From contig OY759767.1 in the NCBI GenBank assembly GCA_963662705.2, positions 62,001 through 126,000 of the forward strand: DNA of 64,000 nucleotides. Reading direction: 5' to 3'. Below the pieces are notes generated by a model, which did not search any database, had not been told where the DNA came from, and worked only from the letters and a program-made list of their open reading frames with translations. Position numbers and translations under genes: made by a program. Each line of letters starts with the position of its first letter. Positions within the stretch are counted from its first letter, which is position 1. Source of the DNA: JAPPHA01 sp963662705. GTDB lineage: Bacteria > Pseudomonadota > Alphaproteobacteria > Rhodobacterales > Rhodobacteraceae. Shown piece by piece: positions 14,901-23,691 of the stretch.

Positions 14901-15749
14901 TCAGGCCGGGAACCACTGCCGGTTCGGCAGCGTTTCCGTGATCGGCCCGGGTACGGTCATGCCCATTCGCCCGACGACCTGCGCGTTCTCGATCTTCGCG
15001 GGTCGATCGTGGACAGGCAGCACGAACTTGTAATTGTTGAGAAGTTTCTTGATTGCCGCCTTTTCCCCCCTTTTCGAACCGGAATGATTCCCCGTGACCC
15101 GCGGTTCCATCCAGTTGTTCGTATGTACGTGATTGATCACCTGGTCGTTGAAATCATAGATCACGTCACCGCAAATGCAGGCGAGTCCCTCCGCGGTTTC
15201 CACAATCACGTTCATGGAGCCGTCCGTATGCGCGTAGGCCGGCTCGCACCAGACTCCCGGAATGATCTCTTCGGCAGCCGTAATTTCCAGGTCCAGGAAC
15301 CTGATCGCTTCAGGCTCGTAAATCCGTTCCACGAGGTGGAGGACGTCCGGTTTCGGGTACTGCGGATACATGATGCCCGAGACGGAAAATTCCATTTCCC
15401 GCCTGTTCAACACCACGGTCGTGTTCATCGGGAACCGGTCATCCTTGCCGGCGTGATCGATGTGCAGATGCGTGTGCATGATGTAGCGGATGTCGCCCGG
15501 CCTCAGTCCGTGCCGCGCCAGCTGGTTCTCGATCATGGTCTCGTGCGACTGCAGGCCGCGCATTCCAAGGCTCTCCATGATGGCGTTGTCACGGTACCCG
15601 GTGTCCACGAGGACCGGATGTGTCCCTCCGAGAATGAGGAAGCCGTAAACCGGGACACGGCGAACCCTGCCGCAGTCATGGCCAAGGACAAGAAAACTCG
15701 CCTCCAGTTCGATATCGCCGTAATCAAGGATGTGAATGGTCAGGGCCAT
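14901..15749 (-). CDS. Metallo-beta-lactamase-fold hydrolase, AHL-lactonase-like
   Basis: 282 aa. The dinuclear metal motif HTHLHIDHAG is at residues 92-101, with VLVDTGY upstream and later His residues (EPAYAHTDGSM) completing the site. The overall form resembles N-acyl homoserine lactonase-like MBL hydrolases. In this operon a catabolic lactonase or ring-opening hydrolase is more likely than quorum quenching. It is spaced 49 bp from the amidohydrolase gene. Confidence 0.85.
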   Translation of the reverse strand: MALTIHILDYGDIELEASFLVLGHDCGRVRRVPVYGFLILGGTHPVLVDTGYRDNAIMESLGMRGLQSHETMIENQLARHGLRPGDIRYIMHTHLHIDHAGKDDRFPMNTTVVLNRREMEFSVSGIMYPQYPKPDVLHLVERIYEPEAIRFLDLEITAAEEIIPGVWCEPAYAHTDGSMNVIVETAEGLACICGDVIYDFNDQVINHVHTNNWMEPRVTGNHSGSKRGEKAAIKKLLNNYKFVLPVHDRPAKIENAQVVGRMGMTVPGPITETLPNRQWFPA

Positions 15750-15798
15750 TGTTGTTCTCCCTCATGTTCGGTCCGAGTCAACCCGCTTCAACCCGCGA

Positions 15799-16677
15799 TC
15801 ATAATCGGTAAACCCGTTCAGCCGTAAGTCGAAATATCGCGTCGCGCTGCCCAGGACCAAGGTGTTCGGTCGCGGCATGAAAGGCGTCCATGATTTCGCG
15901 CATTCCCGTCCACAACTTCTCGATCGGGAAATTCGAGCCGAACATGCATCGATCAGCCCCGAACATCTCCACGGTTTCGCGTATCATTCCCGCAATGAAC
16001 GCCGGGTCATTCCTGTGCTGGAACGTTCCGAACCCGGACAGCTTCACCACGACGTTGGGGCACGCCGCCAGCTGGAGCATTCCCTCTGCCCACAGATCGC
16101 GGCCCGCCGCGGTTTTGTCTTCCAGCATGCCCGCATGCTGGAGAACGAAGGTGACGTCCGGACATTGCGCCGCGAGTCCGGCCGCATGTGACATCTGTCC
16201 CGAAAAAACCTGCAGTTCGAAACACAAGCCGTAATCCGCAAGGCAGCGAATGTTTTTCCGTACCGTGGCGTCCGCCGCCAGGTCCGGGCGGGAGGCAAAC
16301 CGGTAACGCGGGACGTCATGCCAGTGGAACTGCTGCCGGATTCCGCGGACAAGCGCGTGTCCTGCCAATCGGTCCAGTTGCGGGCGCACGTCCTCGACCG
16401 TGAAGTCGGCGTAGCCCGCAATCGCGTGCGGCCAGCCGCTGTCGTCGGCGACCGACTGAACCCAGGCCACTTCGTCCTCGAATTGCGCAGGGTCCCAGTT
16501 CGCCTGGACATAAACCGATTTTCCGATGCCCGTCCCCCGGATGTCCTCGAGGTATTCCTGGATCGGATAGTCTCTTCGGATTGCTCCATACGCCCCGAAA
16601 ATCCTTGGCCGCTCGGGACCGGACAACCAGGGAAGATCCTGCTTGTTCCAGACATGATGATGTGCGTCGACAATCAC
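15799..16677 (-). CDS. Amidohydrolase family protein (TIM-barrel, fuconolactonase/decarboxylase-like)
   Basis: 292 aa. It begins MIVDAHHHVWN, the H-x-H metal motif at the end of the first strand of the amidohydrolase-2 family, and ends with FGSNFPIEKL, the usual Asp/Asn strand region. Members hydrolyse lactones or decarboxylate small acids. The start overlaps the stop of the VWA gene by 4 bp (ATGA), so the genes are translationally coupled. Confidence 0.87.
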   Translation of the reverse strand: MIVDAHHHVWNKQDLPWLSGPERPRIFGAYGAIRRDYPIQEYLEDIRGTGIGKSVYVQANWDPAQFEDEVAWVQSVADDSGWPHAIAGYADFTVEDVRPQLDRLAGHALVRGIRQQFHWHDVPRYRFASRPDLAADATVRKNIRCLADYGLCFELQVFSGQMSHAAGLAAQCPDVTFVLQHAGMLEDKTAAGRDLWAEGMLQLAACPNVVVKLSGFGTFQHRNDPAFIAGMIRETVEMFGADRCMFGSNFPIEKLWTGMREIMDAFHAATEHLGPGQRDAIFRLTAERVYRL

Positions 16678-17777
16678 GCGCGCCCCAGTTCGAGAAAGTG
16701 CTCCGCGACCAGGTCCAGGGCGCTGCCGTCCCCGAGGCGGTCGAGACTGGGCAATATCCGGGTCAGCGCCGCCGTTTCCGGGCTGAATTCACGGTCACCG
16801 GCGAGCGGAGTCAACCAAAACAGGCGCCAGGCTTCCAGTGACAGCTGGCGGACCGCATCGATCATCGCTGCCGGGTCGCCCCGCTCCAGGCCGTCGGAGA
16901 GCACGACGATTGCCGCACCCCGCGCGAAACCGACGTACCTGGGGACGGCAAGGAACGCTTGAAGCGCATCGCCGATTCTCGTTCCGCCGTCCATGTCGGC
17001 CGCCAGAGACCCGACACGCGCAAGCGCTCTCCCCTGGTCCCGGACGCCAAGCGATTGCGTAATCCGTGTCAGCCGCGTTCCAAGTGTGAAGACCTCGAAC
17101 CGGTCTGCCTCTGACGCGAGCACATGTGCCAGCCTGAGTGCCCATTCCGTCCGTTCCTTCATCGAACCCGAGATATCGATGAGGAACAGGATGCGCCGTT
17201 GCCGCAGCTTGCGCGTCCTCGGGAACAGGTTCATCGCGTCGCCGTCGTGGCGGACCGCGTCGCGCAACGTCTGGCGGAGGTCGGGCCGGGGGCCGCGCGG
17301 CGACGGGACGAAACGGCGCGATTTCCGGCGCGGCAGCCTTCGAAGGACCGACCGCCTGAACCGGGCGAGGATGGCGGATTCATCGCGTTCGGGAAACTGC
17401 CGGCGCGCCAGCCTTTCGGCCGTTGTCGCTGCCCGGCCCGAACCCTCCGGACCATCCACTTCCGGGACGTCGATCTCGCCCTGCCGGTCCTCCCGGATTT
17501 CGATGTCGTCATCATCCTGGCGATCTTCGGAAACCGGTGCCGCAACCGTCTGGCCCAAGAAATACGCGCGGAACAGGGCGTCGAAGTCCGGCTCCCGTTC
17601 CTTGGAGACCGCGAACAGCGCGATTGCGGCGCTGCGAATGTCAGCCATGCCGCGAGGCCCGAGCGTTCCGACGGCTTCGATGAATCCGGCGGTCTGGTCG
17701 GGCGCCACGAAAAACCCGTGTCGGCGCAACAGGGACGCGAACCCGATCAAGGGAGCGGCGGCGGCCGGGACGGTCAT
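16674..17777 (-). CDS. VWA domain protein, CoxE-like
   Basis: 367 aa. A helical N-terminus is followed by an acidic linker (80-110) and a von Willebrand A domain with the MIDAS motif DISGS at residues 201-205. CoxE-type proteins work with a MoxR AAA ATPase (CoxD) to mature the active site of molybdenum hydroxylases such as CO dehydrogenase. The gene overlaps its AAA partner by 4 bp and lies directly downstream of the hydroxylase subunits. Confidence 0.88.
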   Translation of the reverse strand: MTVPAAAAPLIGFASLLRRHGFFVAPDQTAGFIEAVGTLGPRGMADIRSAAIALFAVSKEREPDFDALFRAYFLGQTVAAPVSEDRQDDDDIEIREDRQGEIDVPEVDGPEGSGRAATTAERLARRQFPERDESAILARFRRSVLRRLPRRKSRRFVPSPRGPRPDLRQTLRDAVRHDGDAMNLFPRTRKLRQRRILFLIDISGSMKERTEWALRLAHVLASEADRFEVFTLGTRLTRITQSLGVRDQGRALARVGSLAADMDGGTRIGDALQAFLAVPRYVGFARGAAIVVLSDGLERGDPAAMIDAVRQLSLEAWRLFWLTPLAGDREFSPETAALTRILPSLDRLGDGSALDLVAEHFLELGRA

Positions 17778-18658
17778 GCGGCTTGACCGGGTATGAACGT
17801 GTCCAGCTGCGGCTCGAGAAACGCAAGGTCGTCATGGTCCTTGAGCGCGACTCCAATCGATCTGCGAAAGGCCGCCGGCCAGTCATCGCCCTGGGCCTGC
17901 AACAGCGTGGCCGCCTCCGCCCATTCGACCGTTTCCGCGACCCCGGGCGGCTTGGCGAGCGGTTCTCCCCGCAGCCGTGTTACCGCTTCGACGACTGCGC
18001 GTGCCGTGGCGTGGACGACCGAACTTGCCCTGGCCATGACGATCCTGGCTTCAAGTTCCGCGTCCGGGAAATCGATCCAGTGGTAGACGCAACGCCGGCG
18101 CAGTGCTTCATGGAGATCCCGAGTGCGGTTGGAGGTCAGGACGACGACCGGATTCACTGCCGCCCTGACGGTTCCCGTTTCGGGAATCGATATCGAGAAA
18201 TCAGAGAGATACTCGAGCAGGAACGCTTCGAACTCATGGTCAGAGCGATCGACTTCGTCGATCAGCAAGAGCGTGTCGGACGGCTCACGAAGCGATTCGA
18301 GCAGGGGCCGCGAAAGCAGGAAGTCGTCTCCGTAGAGGTTGATGTATTCGTCGCCTGCCTGACGGATGGCGAGCATCTGTCGCGGGTAGTTCCATTCATA
18401 GAGCGCCGCCGCCGCATCTATGCCTTCGAAGCACTGCAAGCGGATCACGCGGCGGGACAGCGCTGCACCGATGGCTTTCGCGGCCTCCGTCTTGCCGACC
18501 CCCGGGACGCCCTCGAGCAGCAACGGTTTTCCAAGCGCGAGTGCGAGATAAGACGCGGTCGCAAGTTCGGCGCTCGCGAGGTACTGCGCGGCTGCGAGCG
18601 CCTGTCTCAGTGTTTCAGGGTCGCCGATTCCGCCGATGGAAGCGCGGACCGGCATCAC
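17774..18658 (-). CDS. MoxR family AAA ATPase, CoxD-like
   Basis: 294 aa. Walker A GVPGVGKT is at residues 50-57, Walker B is LLLIDEVDRSD, and the sensor and arginine-finger region is LTSNRTRDLHEALRRRC. MoxR ATPases remodel or insert metal cofactors with VWA partners. In the coxMSLDEFG gene order the CoxD homologue follows the structural genes, as here. It is 49 bp after the molybdopterin subunit gene and overlaps coxE by 4 bp. Confidence 0.9.
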   Translation of the reverse strand: MMPVRASIGGIGDPETLRQALAAAQYLASAELATASYLALALGKPLLLEGVPGVGKTEAAKAIGAALSRRVIRLQCFEGIDAAAALYEWNYPRQMLAIRQAGDEYINLYGDDFLLSRPLLESLREPSDTLLLIDEVDRSDHEFEAFLLEYLSDFSISIPETGTVRAAVNPVVVLTSNRTRDLHEALRRRCVYHWIDFPDAELEARIVMARASSVVHATARAVVEAVTRLRGEPLAKPPGVAETVEWAEAATLLQAQGDDWPAAFRRSIGVALKDHDDLAFLEPQLDTFIPGQAA

Positions 18659-18707
18659 CTGTGCGCCTTCAAGATGCCATCAGGCCTGCCGTGAACCCCA
18701 GACCCGG

Positions 18708-19739
18708 TCATGCTTGGCGCCCCCTGTTCTGCGGTCGCGCACCGCCATTTGCCCGGAGACCGCGGAGGATCTTTTCCGCGGTTATGGGAAGATGGTCGCA
18801 ATGGACCCCGACCGCTTCGAAAATCGCGTTCGCAACCGCCGGCAGGACGGGATTGGCGCACATCTCGCCGGGACCCTTGCCACCGAACGGCGCGTCTTCG
18901 GCGGGGCGTTCGAGGATGGCGATGTTGTGGGTTGCCACGTCCCCCGGACCCGGCATCACGTATTCGTTGAAATCCAGCGGACCATTGTCGCGGGACGGGT
19001 AGTACGGTTCGGTCGTCTCGTAGAGGGCGTGCGACAGCCCCATCCACGCGCCGCCGATCAGTTGCTGCTCCACCAGCCGGGGATTGAGCGCCCGGCCAAC
19101 CTCGTACGCGGAGTTGACTTCAAGTACCGTGACCTCGCCGGTTTCGTCGTCCACTTCAAGGTCGACGACAAGGGCCGCATGGGCGAAACATGTGACGGGA
19201 GACATTTCCCCGGTTTCCGGGTCTGCCTCCGATGGCGGCACGAGGAAGATCCCGCGGCCGGCAAGCGTTCGCCCCTGCTTGAACTGTGCCGCGATCGACG
19301 CATCCGCCACGCTGATGGAACGGCCCGGGGCTCCGCGCACATGGATGTTTCCGGCACCATCCGTCACCAGGTCCCTGGCATCGACTTCGAGCTCCTCCGA
19401 AGCCGCGTCGAGGAGCTGGGTACGTGCCTCCGTCGCCGCGCGAATGACGGCGTTGCCGACACGGTGCGTACCGCGCGACGCAAAACTGCCCATGCAGTGC
19501 GGGCCGGTGTCACTGTCCGCGGTGTCCACGTAGACGTCGGTAACCGGGACACCGAGGGTTTCCGCCGCAATCTGGCGTGTCACCGATTTCAATCCCTGTC
19601 CGAGATCGATCGATGACAACGACACCTTGAATTTCCCGTCCGGCGTCGAGTGAACCAGCGCCTGCGAAGGGTCTCCGCCAAGATTCATGCCGATCGGATA
19701 GTTCACGCTGGCAAAGCCGCGCCCCTTGTGAATCGCCAT
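18708..19739 (-). CDS. Molybdenum hydroxylase large subunit, C-terminal half (separate gene)
   Basis: 343 aa corresponding to the C-terminal molybdopterin-binding half of CoxL/xanthine dehydrogenase proteins. It contains SSIDLGQGLKS and the catalytic glutamate loop FGGKGPGEMC near the end. The ATG at 19739 has AAGGAGG directly upstream, inside the end of the previous gene, so it is a real separate start. Only one base separates it from the stop of the N-terminal half. Together the two proteins would make one complete large subunit. Confidence 0.85.
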   Translation of the reverse strand: MAIHKGRGFASVNYPIGMNLGGDPSQALVHSTPDGKFKVSLSSIDLGQGLKSVTRQIAAETLGVPVTDVYVDTADSDTGPHCMGSFASRGTHRVGNAVIRAATEARTQLLDAASEELEVDARDLVTDGAGNIHVRGAPGRSISVADASIAAQFKQGRTLAGRGIFLVPPSEADPETGEMSPVTCFAHAALVVDLEVDDETGEVTVLEVNSAYEVGRALNPRLVEQQLIGGAWMGLSHALYETTEPYYPSRDNGPLDFNEYVMPGPGDVATHNIAILERPAEDAPFGGKGPGEMCANPVLPAVANAIFEAVGVHCDHLPITAEKILRGLRANGGARPQNRGRQA

Positions 19740-19740
19740 G

Positions 19741-21516
19741 TCAACGCCTCCTTGTTCCGGAAAGGAAACGCGGAACACCCGGACGCCGCACGCCCTCGGA
19801 AAAGGGTTTTTTCGGCGGGGGCGGAGGTTGTTCCACGGGAGGTGCGACCGCAGGGGGTGCGACCGGGGAAACGGCGGGTGTGGGCACGGGCGACGGCTGC
19901 CGGGGAACGGATGGTGCCCGCTCGGGCGGCTCGCCTGATTCCCCCGTTGCAGGCCGGTGCTCCATGTCGGCCCGTTGCGGGGCAACAGCGGTCACTTCCT
20001 GGCTCCGTACCGTTCCGGCGGCGACCCGCCTCTTCGGTCCGGTGCCCGCCAGGGGATCGAGGGGGATCCGGCCACCGCGGCGTTCGCCGATCCGCCCGGT
20101 TTCGTCCGTCACGGTTTCGGGTATGTCCGCCCGGGGACCGCCTCCGCCCGTTCGGCTCGACTGGCCCAGGATCGCCGGGTCGATCGGCCACGCGGCCTTC
20201 TCGGCCGCGACCTGGCAGCATTCAATCAGGGCCGTGTTCTTCGCCATGCGGCGGTGCGCCTTCATGTCGCCGTCACGATAGGCGTTGAGGATCCGGAATT
20301 CGACCGGATCCATTCCGGCCGCGTCGGCCGACCTGTCCATCTGGCGCTCGATGGCGAAGTCGACGCCGGTGATTCCGAAACCCCGCATCGCGGTTGCCGG
20401 TGTCCTGTTGGTGAAGACACAATAGACGTTCGCTGCAACGTTCGGAATCGTGTAGGGCCCCGGCAGGTGTCCGGTGGCTTTCACGACCGCATAGGACGAA
20501 AGGCGCGTATAGGCGCCCGAGTCGAACAAACCGGTGAACTGCCGGGCGAGGATGCGGCCATCCCGCGAGACTCCGTCCTTGATCAGCCAGAGCTCGGCGC
20601 CGCGGGGTGCGCCGACCTGCATTTCCTCCTCCCGATCCCACATGAACTTGACCGGTTTGCCGGTCAGCATCGCGCCAAGCACCGACATCGGCTCGACAAT
20701 GCTGTCGACCTTGCCGCCGAATCCTCCGCCGACGGTGCCGCCAACGAAGTGGAGGCGGGAAGACTGGAGGTCCAGCAGCTTGGCCGTCGTCGCGAGGGAA
20801 AAGAACAGCGCCTGGGTCGACGTGTAGCAGGTAAACCTGTCGTTCGTTTCGGGAACGGCAATCGCACCGCAGGTTTCCATGGGAGCCTGTTCGATCGGCG
20901 ACATCTGGTAGCGGCCTTCGACGATGTGGTCAGCCGATGCGAACGCTGCTTCCACGTCGCCGAACCTGAGCTTCTGGTGATCGAATGTCTCGTAGTAATC
21001 AAAGGTGTTGTCGGGATAGGTGTCATTGACGACCGGCGCATCCGGCAGCAGCGCCTGCTCCACGTCCAGAACATGTGGAAGCGTCTCCCAGTCGACCCTG
21101 ACGGCATTCACCGCCTTGCGGGCGATTCGATCGCTGTCCGCGATGACGGCGAGCACCGGCTCCCCCCTGTACGCCACTTTCGACGGCGCCAGCAGGGGTT
21201 CGTCGTCCTTGCCGAACCCGATCAGCGACAGCAGCGTGTTGAGGTTTTTCGGGACATCCCCCGGCCGCACGATTCGCCTGACACCGGAGATGCGCTCGGC
21301 GGCCGAGGTATCAATCGATCGAATCCGGGCGTGGTGGTGCGGCGAACGCACGCAGCGCATGTGCAGGAGTCCCTCGAAGGGATGGTCGTCGTAGTACACC
21401 GACCGGCCGGTGACGTGGCCGAGAATATCCTGCCTGATCGTCGGTTGGCCGATCTCCTGCAGGTTGTCATCCCGCTCGTCCGCGAACAGGTCCTTGCGGA
21501 ATTCGACGGTCGTCAT
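19741..21516 (-). CDS. Molybdenum hydroxylase large subunit, N-terminal half with proline-rich tail
   Basis: 591 aa. It covers the aldehyde oxidase a/b hammerhead domain and the first molybdopterin domain, including GGTVGGGFGGK and the active-site loop ATAMRGFG. That loop is neither the AYRCSFR of true CO dehydrogenase nor AYRGAGR, so CO is not the substrate. From about residue 455 the protein continues into a low-complexity tail rich in Pro, Arg and Gly (SPVPTPAVSPVAPPAVAPP, QPPPPPKKP) before the stop at 19741. The start at 21516 overlaps the 2Fe-2S gene by 4 bp. The split falls between the two Mo-cofactor domains. Confidence 0.85.
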   Translation of the reverse strand: MTTVEFRKDLFADERDDNLQEIGQPTIRQDILGHVTGRSVYYDDHPFEGLLHMRCVRSPHHHARIRSIDTSAAERISGVRRIVRPGDVPKNLNTLLSLIGFGKDDEPLLAPSKVAYRGEPVLAVIADSDRIARKAVNAVRVDWETLPHVLDVEQALLPDAPVVNDTYPDNTFDYYETFDHQKLRFGDVEAAFASADHIVEGRYQMSPIEQAPMETCGAIAVPETNDRFTCYTSTQALFFSLATTAKLLDLQSSRLHFVGGTVGGGFGGKVDSIVEPMSVLGAMLTGKPVKFMWDREEEMQVGAPRGAELWLIKDGVSRDGRILARQFTGLFDSGAYTRLSSYAVVKATGHLPGPYTIPNVAANVYCVFTNRTPATAMRGFGITGVDFAIERQMDRSADAAGMDPVEFRILNAYRDGDMKAHRRMAKNTALIECCQVAAEKAAWPIDPAILGQSSRTGGGGPRADIPETVTDETGRIGERRGGRIPLDPLAGTGPKRRVAAGTVRSQEVTAVAPQRADMEHRPATGESGEPPERAPSVPRQPSPVPTPAVSPVAPPAVAPPVEQPPPPPKKPFSEGVRRPGVPRFLSGTRRR

Positions 21517-21998
21517 TGTCGCACCCCTTTCCGCATCGAATCGGCTGCAATCATGATCGCCTCGATGATCGGCTCGTAACCCGTGCAGCGGCACAGGTTT
21601 CCTGAAATCGCCTCGACGACCTGGTCCCTGTCCGGATTCGGCGTCTGCTCAAGCAGCGCCTTCGCCGCCATGAGCATCCCCGGAGTGCAATAGCCGCATT
21701 GCGCGGCGAAATGTTCCATGAACGCGCGCTGCAGGGGATGGAGTTCCGGCCCGTTGGCCAGCCCGGCCGCCGTTTCCACGTCTTGGCCGCCCACGGATTC
21801 CGCGAGTGTCAGGCAGGCGAGGCGAGGTTTCCCGTCGACCAGGACCGTGCACGTGCCGCAGGTTCCCTGGCCACAGCCGTACTTCGGCGACAGGTCACCG
21901 ATTCCCCTGCGCAGCAGGTCGAGCAGGTTGGCGCCGCCATCGGCGAATGCCGCTACATCCGAGCCGTTCAGGCGAAAGGAAACGGGCGTCCTTGCCAA
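21513..21998 (-). CDS. 2Fe-2S subunit of molybdenum hydroxylase, CoxS-like
   Basis: 161 aa. Four cysteines of the plant-type cluster lie in GCGQGTCGTCTVLVDG plus a later Cys, and the second cluster has CGYCTPGM and CRCTGY. It passes electrons from the molybdenum centre to the FAD subunit. It overlaps the large-subunit gene by 4 bp and starts 2 bp after the FAD gene. Confidence 0.94.
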   Translation of the reverse strand: MARTPVSFRLNGSDVAAFADGGANLLDLLRRGIGDLSPKYGCGQGTCGTCTVLVDGKPRLACLTLAESVGGQDVETAAGLANGPELHPLQRAFMEHFAAQCGYCTPGMLMAAKALLEQTPNPDRDQVVEAISGNLCRCTGYEPIIEAIMIAADSMRKGVRQ

Positions 21999-22000
21999 GT

Positions 22001-22801
22001 CTACCTCCCGTCCTGAAGAAGTCGACCCAGGTGAACGCCCGCCACTTCCCTGCGGTACCAGGCGCTTGCCAGGGCGTCATCGGCCGGTGACAGGTCACGG
22101 GACACCGCGTCCACGACCCGGGAAATCACGGTGGAATCGAGACGCTCGCCTTCAAGTATCGATTCGACGCCCCTGGCCCGCGCCGGGACCGGTCCCATGG
22201 CGCCGAACGCGACACGCGCGCCGGTGACCCGCCCGAGTCGAAGCGGCAGCCGGGCGGCAATGGACAACACTGCCACGCCTTTCGGCCTGACGCGCGAAAC
22301 CTTCGCGAATCGAAACTCCTGGCTGCCCGGACGGCGAAACGTGAGTGAATCCACGAGGCCGTGACGGGAATCCCTTTGACGGAAGAACTCGTCGATGGGG
22401 ACACGCGACCCGTCTGCGAACATCACCCGGGCGTCGAGCGCCAAGAGAACGGTCGCGAAATCACCGTATGGCGACGGCGCAAACAGGTTCCCACCGACAC
22501 TGGCCGCGTTGCGAACGGCGGGGCCGCCGATCGAACGCGCGGCGGGTGCGAGGAATTCCAGGCCCGGCGATTCGAGTATGTCTGCCATGGTGACGCCGGC
22601 GCCGAACTCGACCATGTCCCCCTCCGACCGAATTCGGCGCAACCGGGGGTCCGTTGTCCGCACCACGTGGTCGAAATCGCCGCTCCCATGGTTCACGGCG
22701 CGCATGACGAGGGTTCCCCCACCCATGAACCTGCTCCGCCCGGTCATGGCGCGCTCGGCCTCGGCGATCGAATCGAACGTATCCACCTGGAGCTGGCTCA
22801 T
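22001..22801 (-). CDS. FAD subunit of molybdenum hydroxylase, CoxM-like
   Basis: 266 aa. FAD-binding motifs are present in usual order: MGGGTLVMRAVN near the N-terminus, IGGPAVRNAASVGGNL in the middle and the C-terminal CO-dehydrogenase flavoprotein domain (LPLRLGRVTGARVAFG). It receives electrons from the 2Fe-2S subunit and passes them to an external acceptor. Gene overlaps of 4 bp upstream and a 2-bp gap downstream place it in the operon. Confidence 0.93.
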   Translation of the reverse strand: MSQLQVDTFDSIAEAERAMTGRSRFMGGGTLVMRAVNHGSGDFDHVVRTTDPRLRRIRSEGDMVEFGAGVTMADILESPGLEFLAPAARSIGGPAVRNAASVGGNLFAPSPYGDFATVLLALDARVMFADGSRVPIDEFFRQRDSRHGLVDSLTFRRPGSQEFRFAKVSRVRPKGVAVLSIAARLPLRLGRVTGARVAFGAMGPVPARARGVESILEGERLDSTVISRVVDAVSRDLSPADDALASAWYRREVAGVHLGRLLQDGR

Positions 22802-23241
22802 CCATCCAGCCCCATGTGCGCCCTGATCGCATCGAAACCGGCCTGGTAAATCTGTTCACCGACCAACTCGGCCAGCGACTCCTCCTGCCCCTGCGGCGTG
22901 TCGAATCGACTTTCCCACTCCCAGAAGGTCATGTCGCCATCGGTGACAGGCGCCAGCCGTACATGTGCGACGTAGTTGAAGAGCGGTACGGGCGTGTCGA
23001 GCAGGCAGTAGCTGAACGATTGCTCAAGATCTGAGAGCGTCAGGAGCTGCTCGCGCAACTCGGAGCCGTCTTCCAGCCTGAAATTGCGAATGCAGCCCAC
23101 CTCGTCGGCACCGCGGCGGCGTTCGACGTGACTCTCCGACACCGCCGGGTGCCAGCGGTCGTGCCCGTTGAAATCCCTGAGGACGTCCCAGACCGAATCG
23201 ACAGGTGCCGGCAGGACCGTGCTTCTGACGACCTTGACCAC
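22798..23241 (-). CDS. SRPBCC family protein, CoxG-like (copy 2)
   Basis: 147 aa. The START/Bet v1-type fold is indicated by VVRSTVLPAPVDSVWDVLRDF at the start and an amphipathic C-terminal helix. The related CoxG protein of CO-oxidising bacteria anchors CO dehydrogenase to the membrane. It is a diverged paralogue of the gene at 23254-23691 (both share VGCIRNFRLE/Q). A polyketide cyclase/dehydrase-like enzyme is the alternative. Confidence 0.8.
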   Translation of the reverse strand: MVKVVRSTVLPAPVDSVWDVLRDFNGHDRWHPAVSESHVERRRGADEVGCIRNFRLEDGSELREQLLTLSDLEQSFSYCLLDTPVPLFNYVAHVRLAPVTDGDMTFWEWESRFDTPQGQEESLAELVGEQIYQAGFDAIRAHMGLDG

Positions 23242-23253
23242 TGTCAGTTCTCC

Positions 23254-23691
23254 TCAGCCACTGAACCGCCGTTTGAGTGCATCGAATCCGGCCTGGAAAA
23301 CATCGCCACCGATCGTTCCGACGAGGTCGCTTTCCTTGTCGGCGTCACATGCGAACTCGGCCGACCATTCGCCAAAACAGCGCTCCCCGTCTGTCACGGG
23401 GGTCAGGCGAAGCGTCGCGACATAGTCCTCGAGCGGCATCGGACTCTCGAGAATCTCGTAGGTGCAGAACAGGTCGTAGTCCGACAGTCCAAGGAGGCGT
23501 TCGCGTATCAGGTCGCCGTTTTGCAGGCGAAAATTGCGGATACATCCCACCTTGTCGGCCGGGAGAGCATCCTCGATCCGGCTCTCACGAATGAGTGGAT
23601 GCCACTTCGGCAGGCCGTTGAAGTCGCGGATACGCTCCCAGACGCGGGAGGCAGGCGCGTTGATCACCGAAGATACGTAAACACGAGCCAT
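23254..23691 (-). CDS. SRPBCC family protein, CoxG-like (copy 1)
   Basis: 145 aa with the same START-type layout as its neighbour, including ARVYVSSVINAPASRVWERI at the N-terminus and KVGCIRNFRLQNG. The gene begins immediately after the flotillin stop (23692) and is followed by its paralogue after 12 bp. Two tandem copies could give a heterodimer or two docking proteins for the hydroxylase. Confidence 0.8.
   Translation of the reverse strand: MARVYVSSVINAPASRVWERIRDFNGLPKWHPLIRESRIEDALPADKVGCIRNFRLQNGDLIRERLLGLSDYDLFCTYEILESPMPLEDYVATLRLTPVTDGERCFGEWSAEFACDADKESDLVGTIGGDVFQAGFDALKRRFSG

Noticed and set aside
19741..21516. True CO dehydrogenase (CoxL)
   Set aside because: The active-site loop is ATAMRGFG and not AYRCSFR, so CO oxidation is not supported despite the Cox-like gene set.
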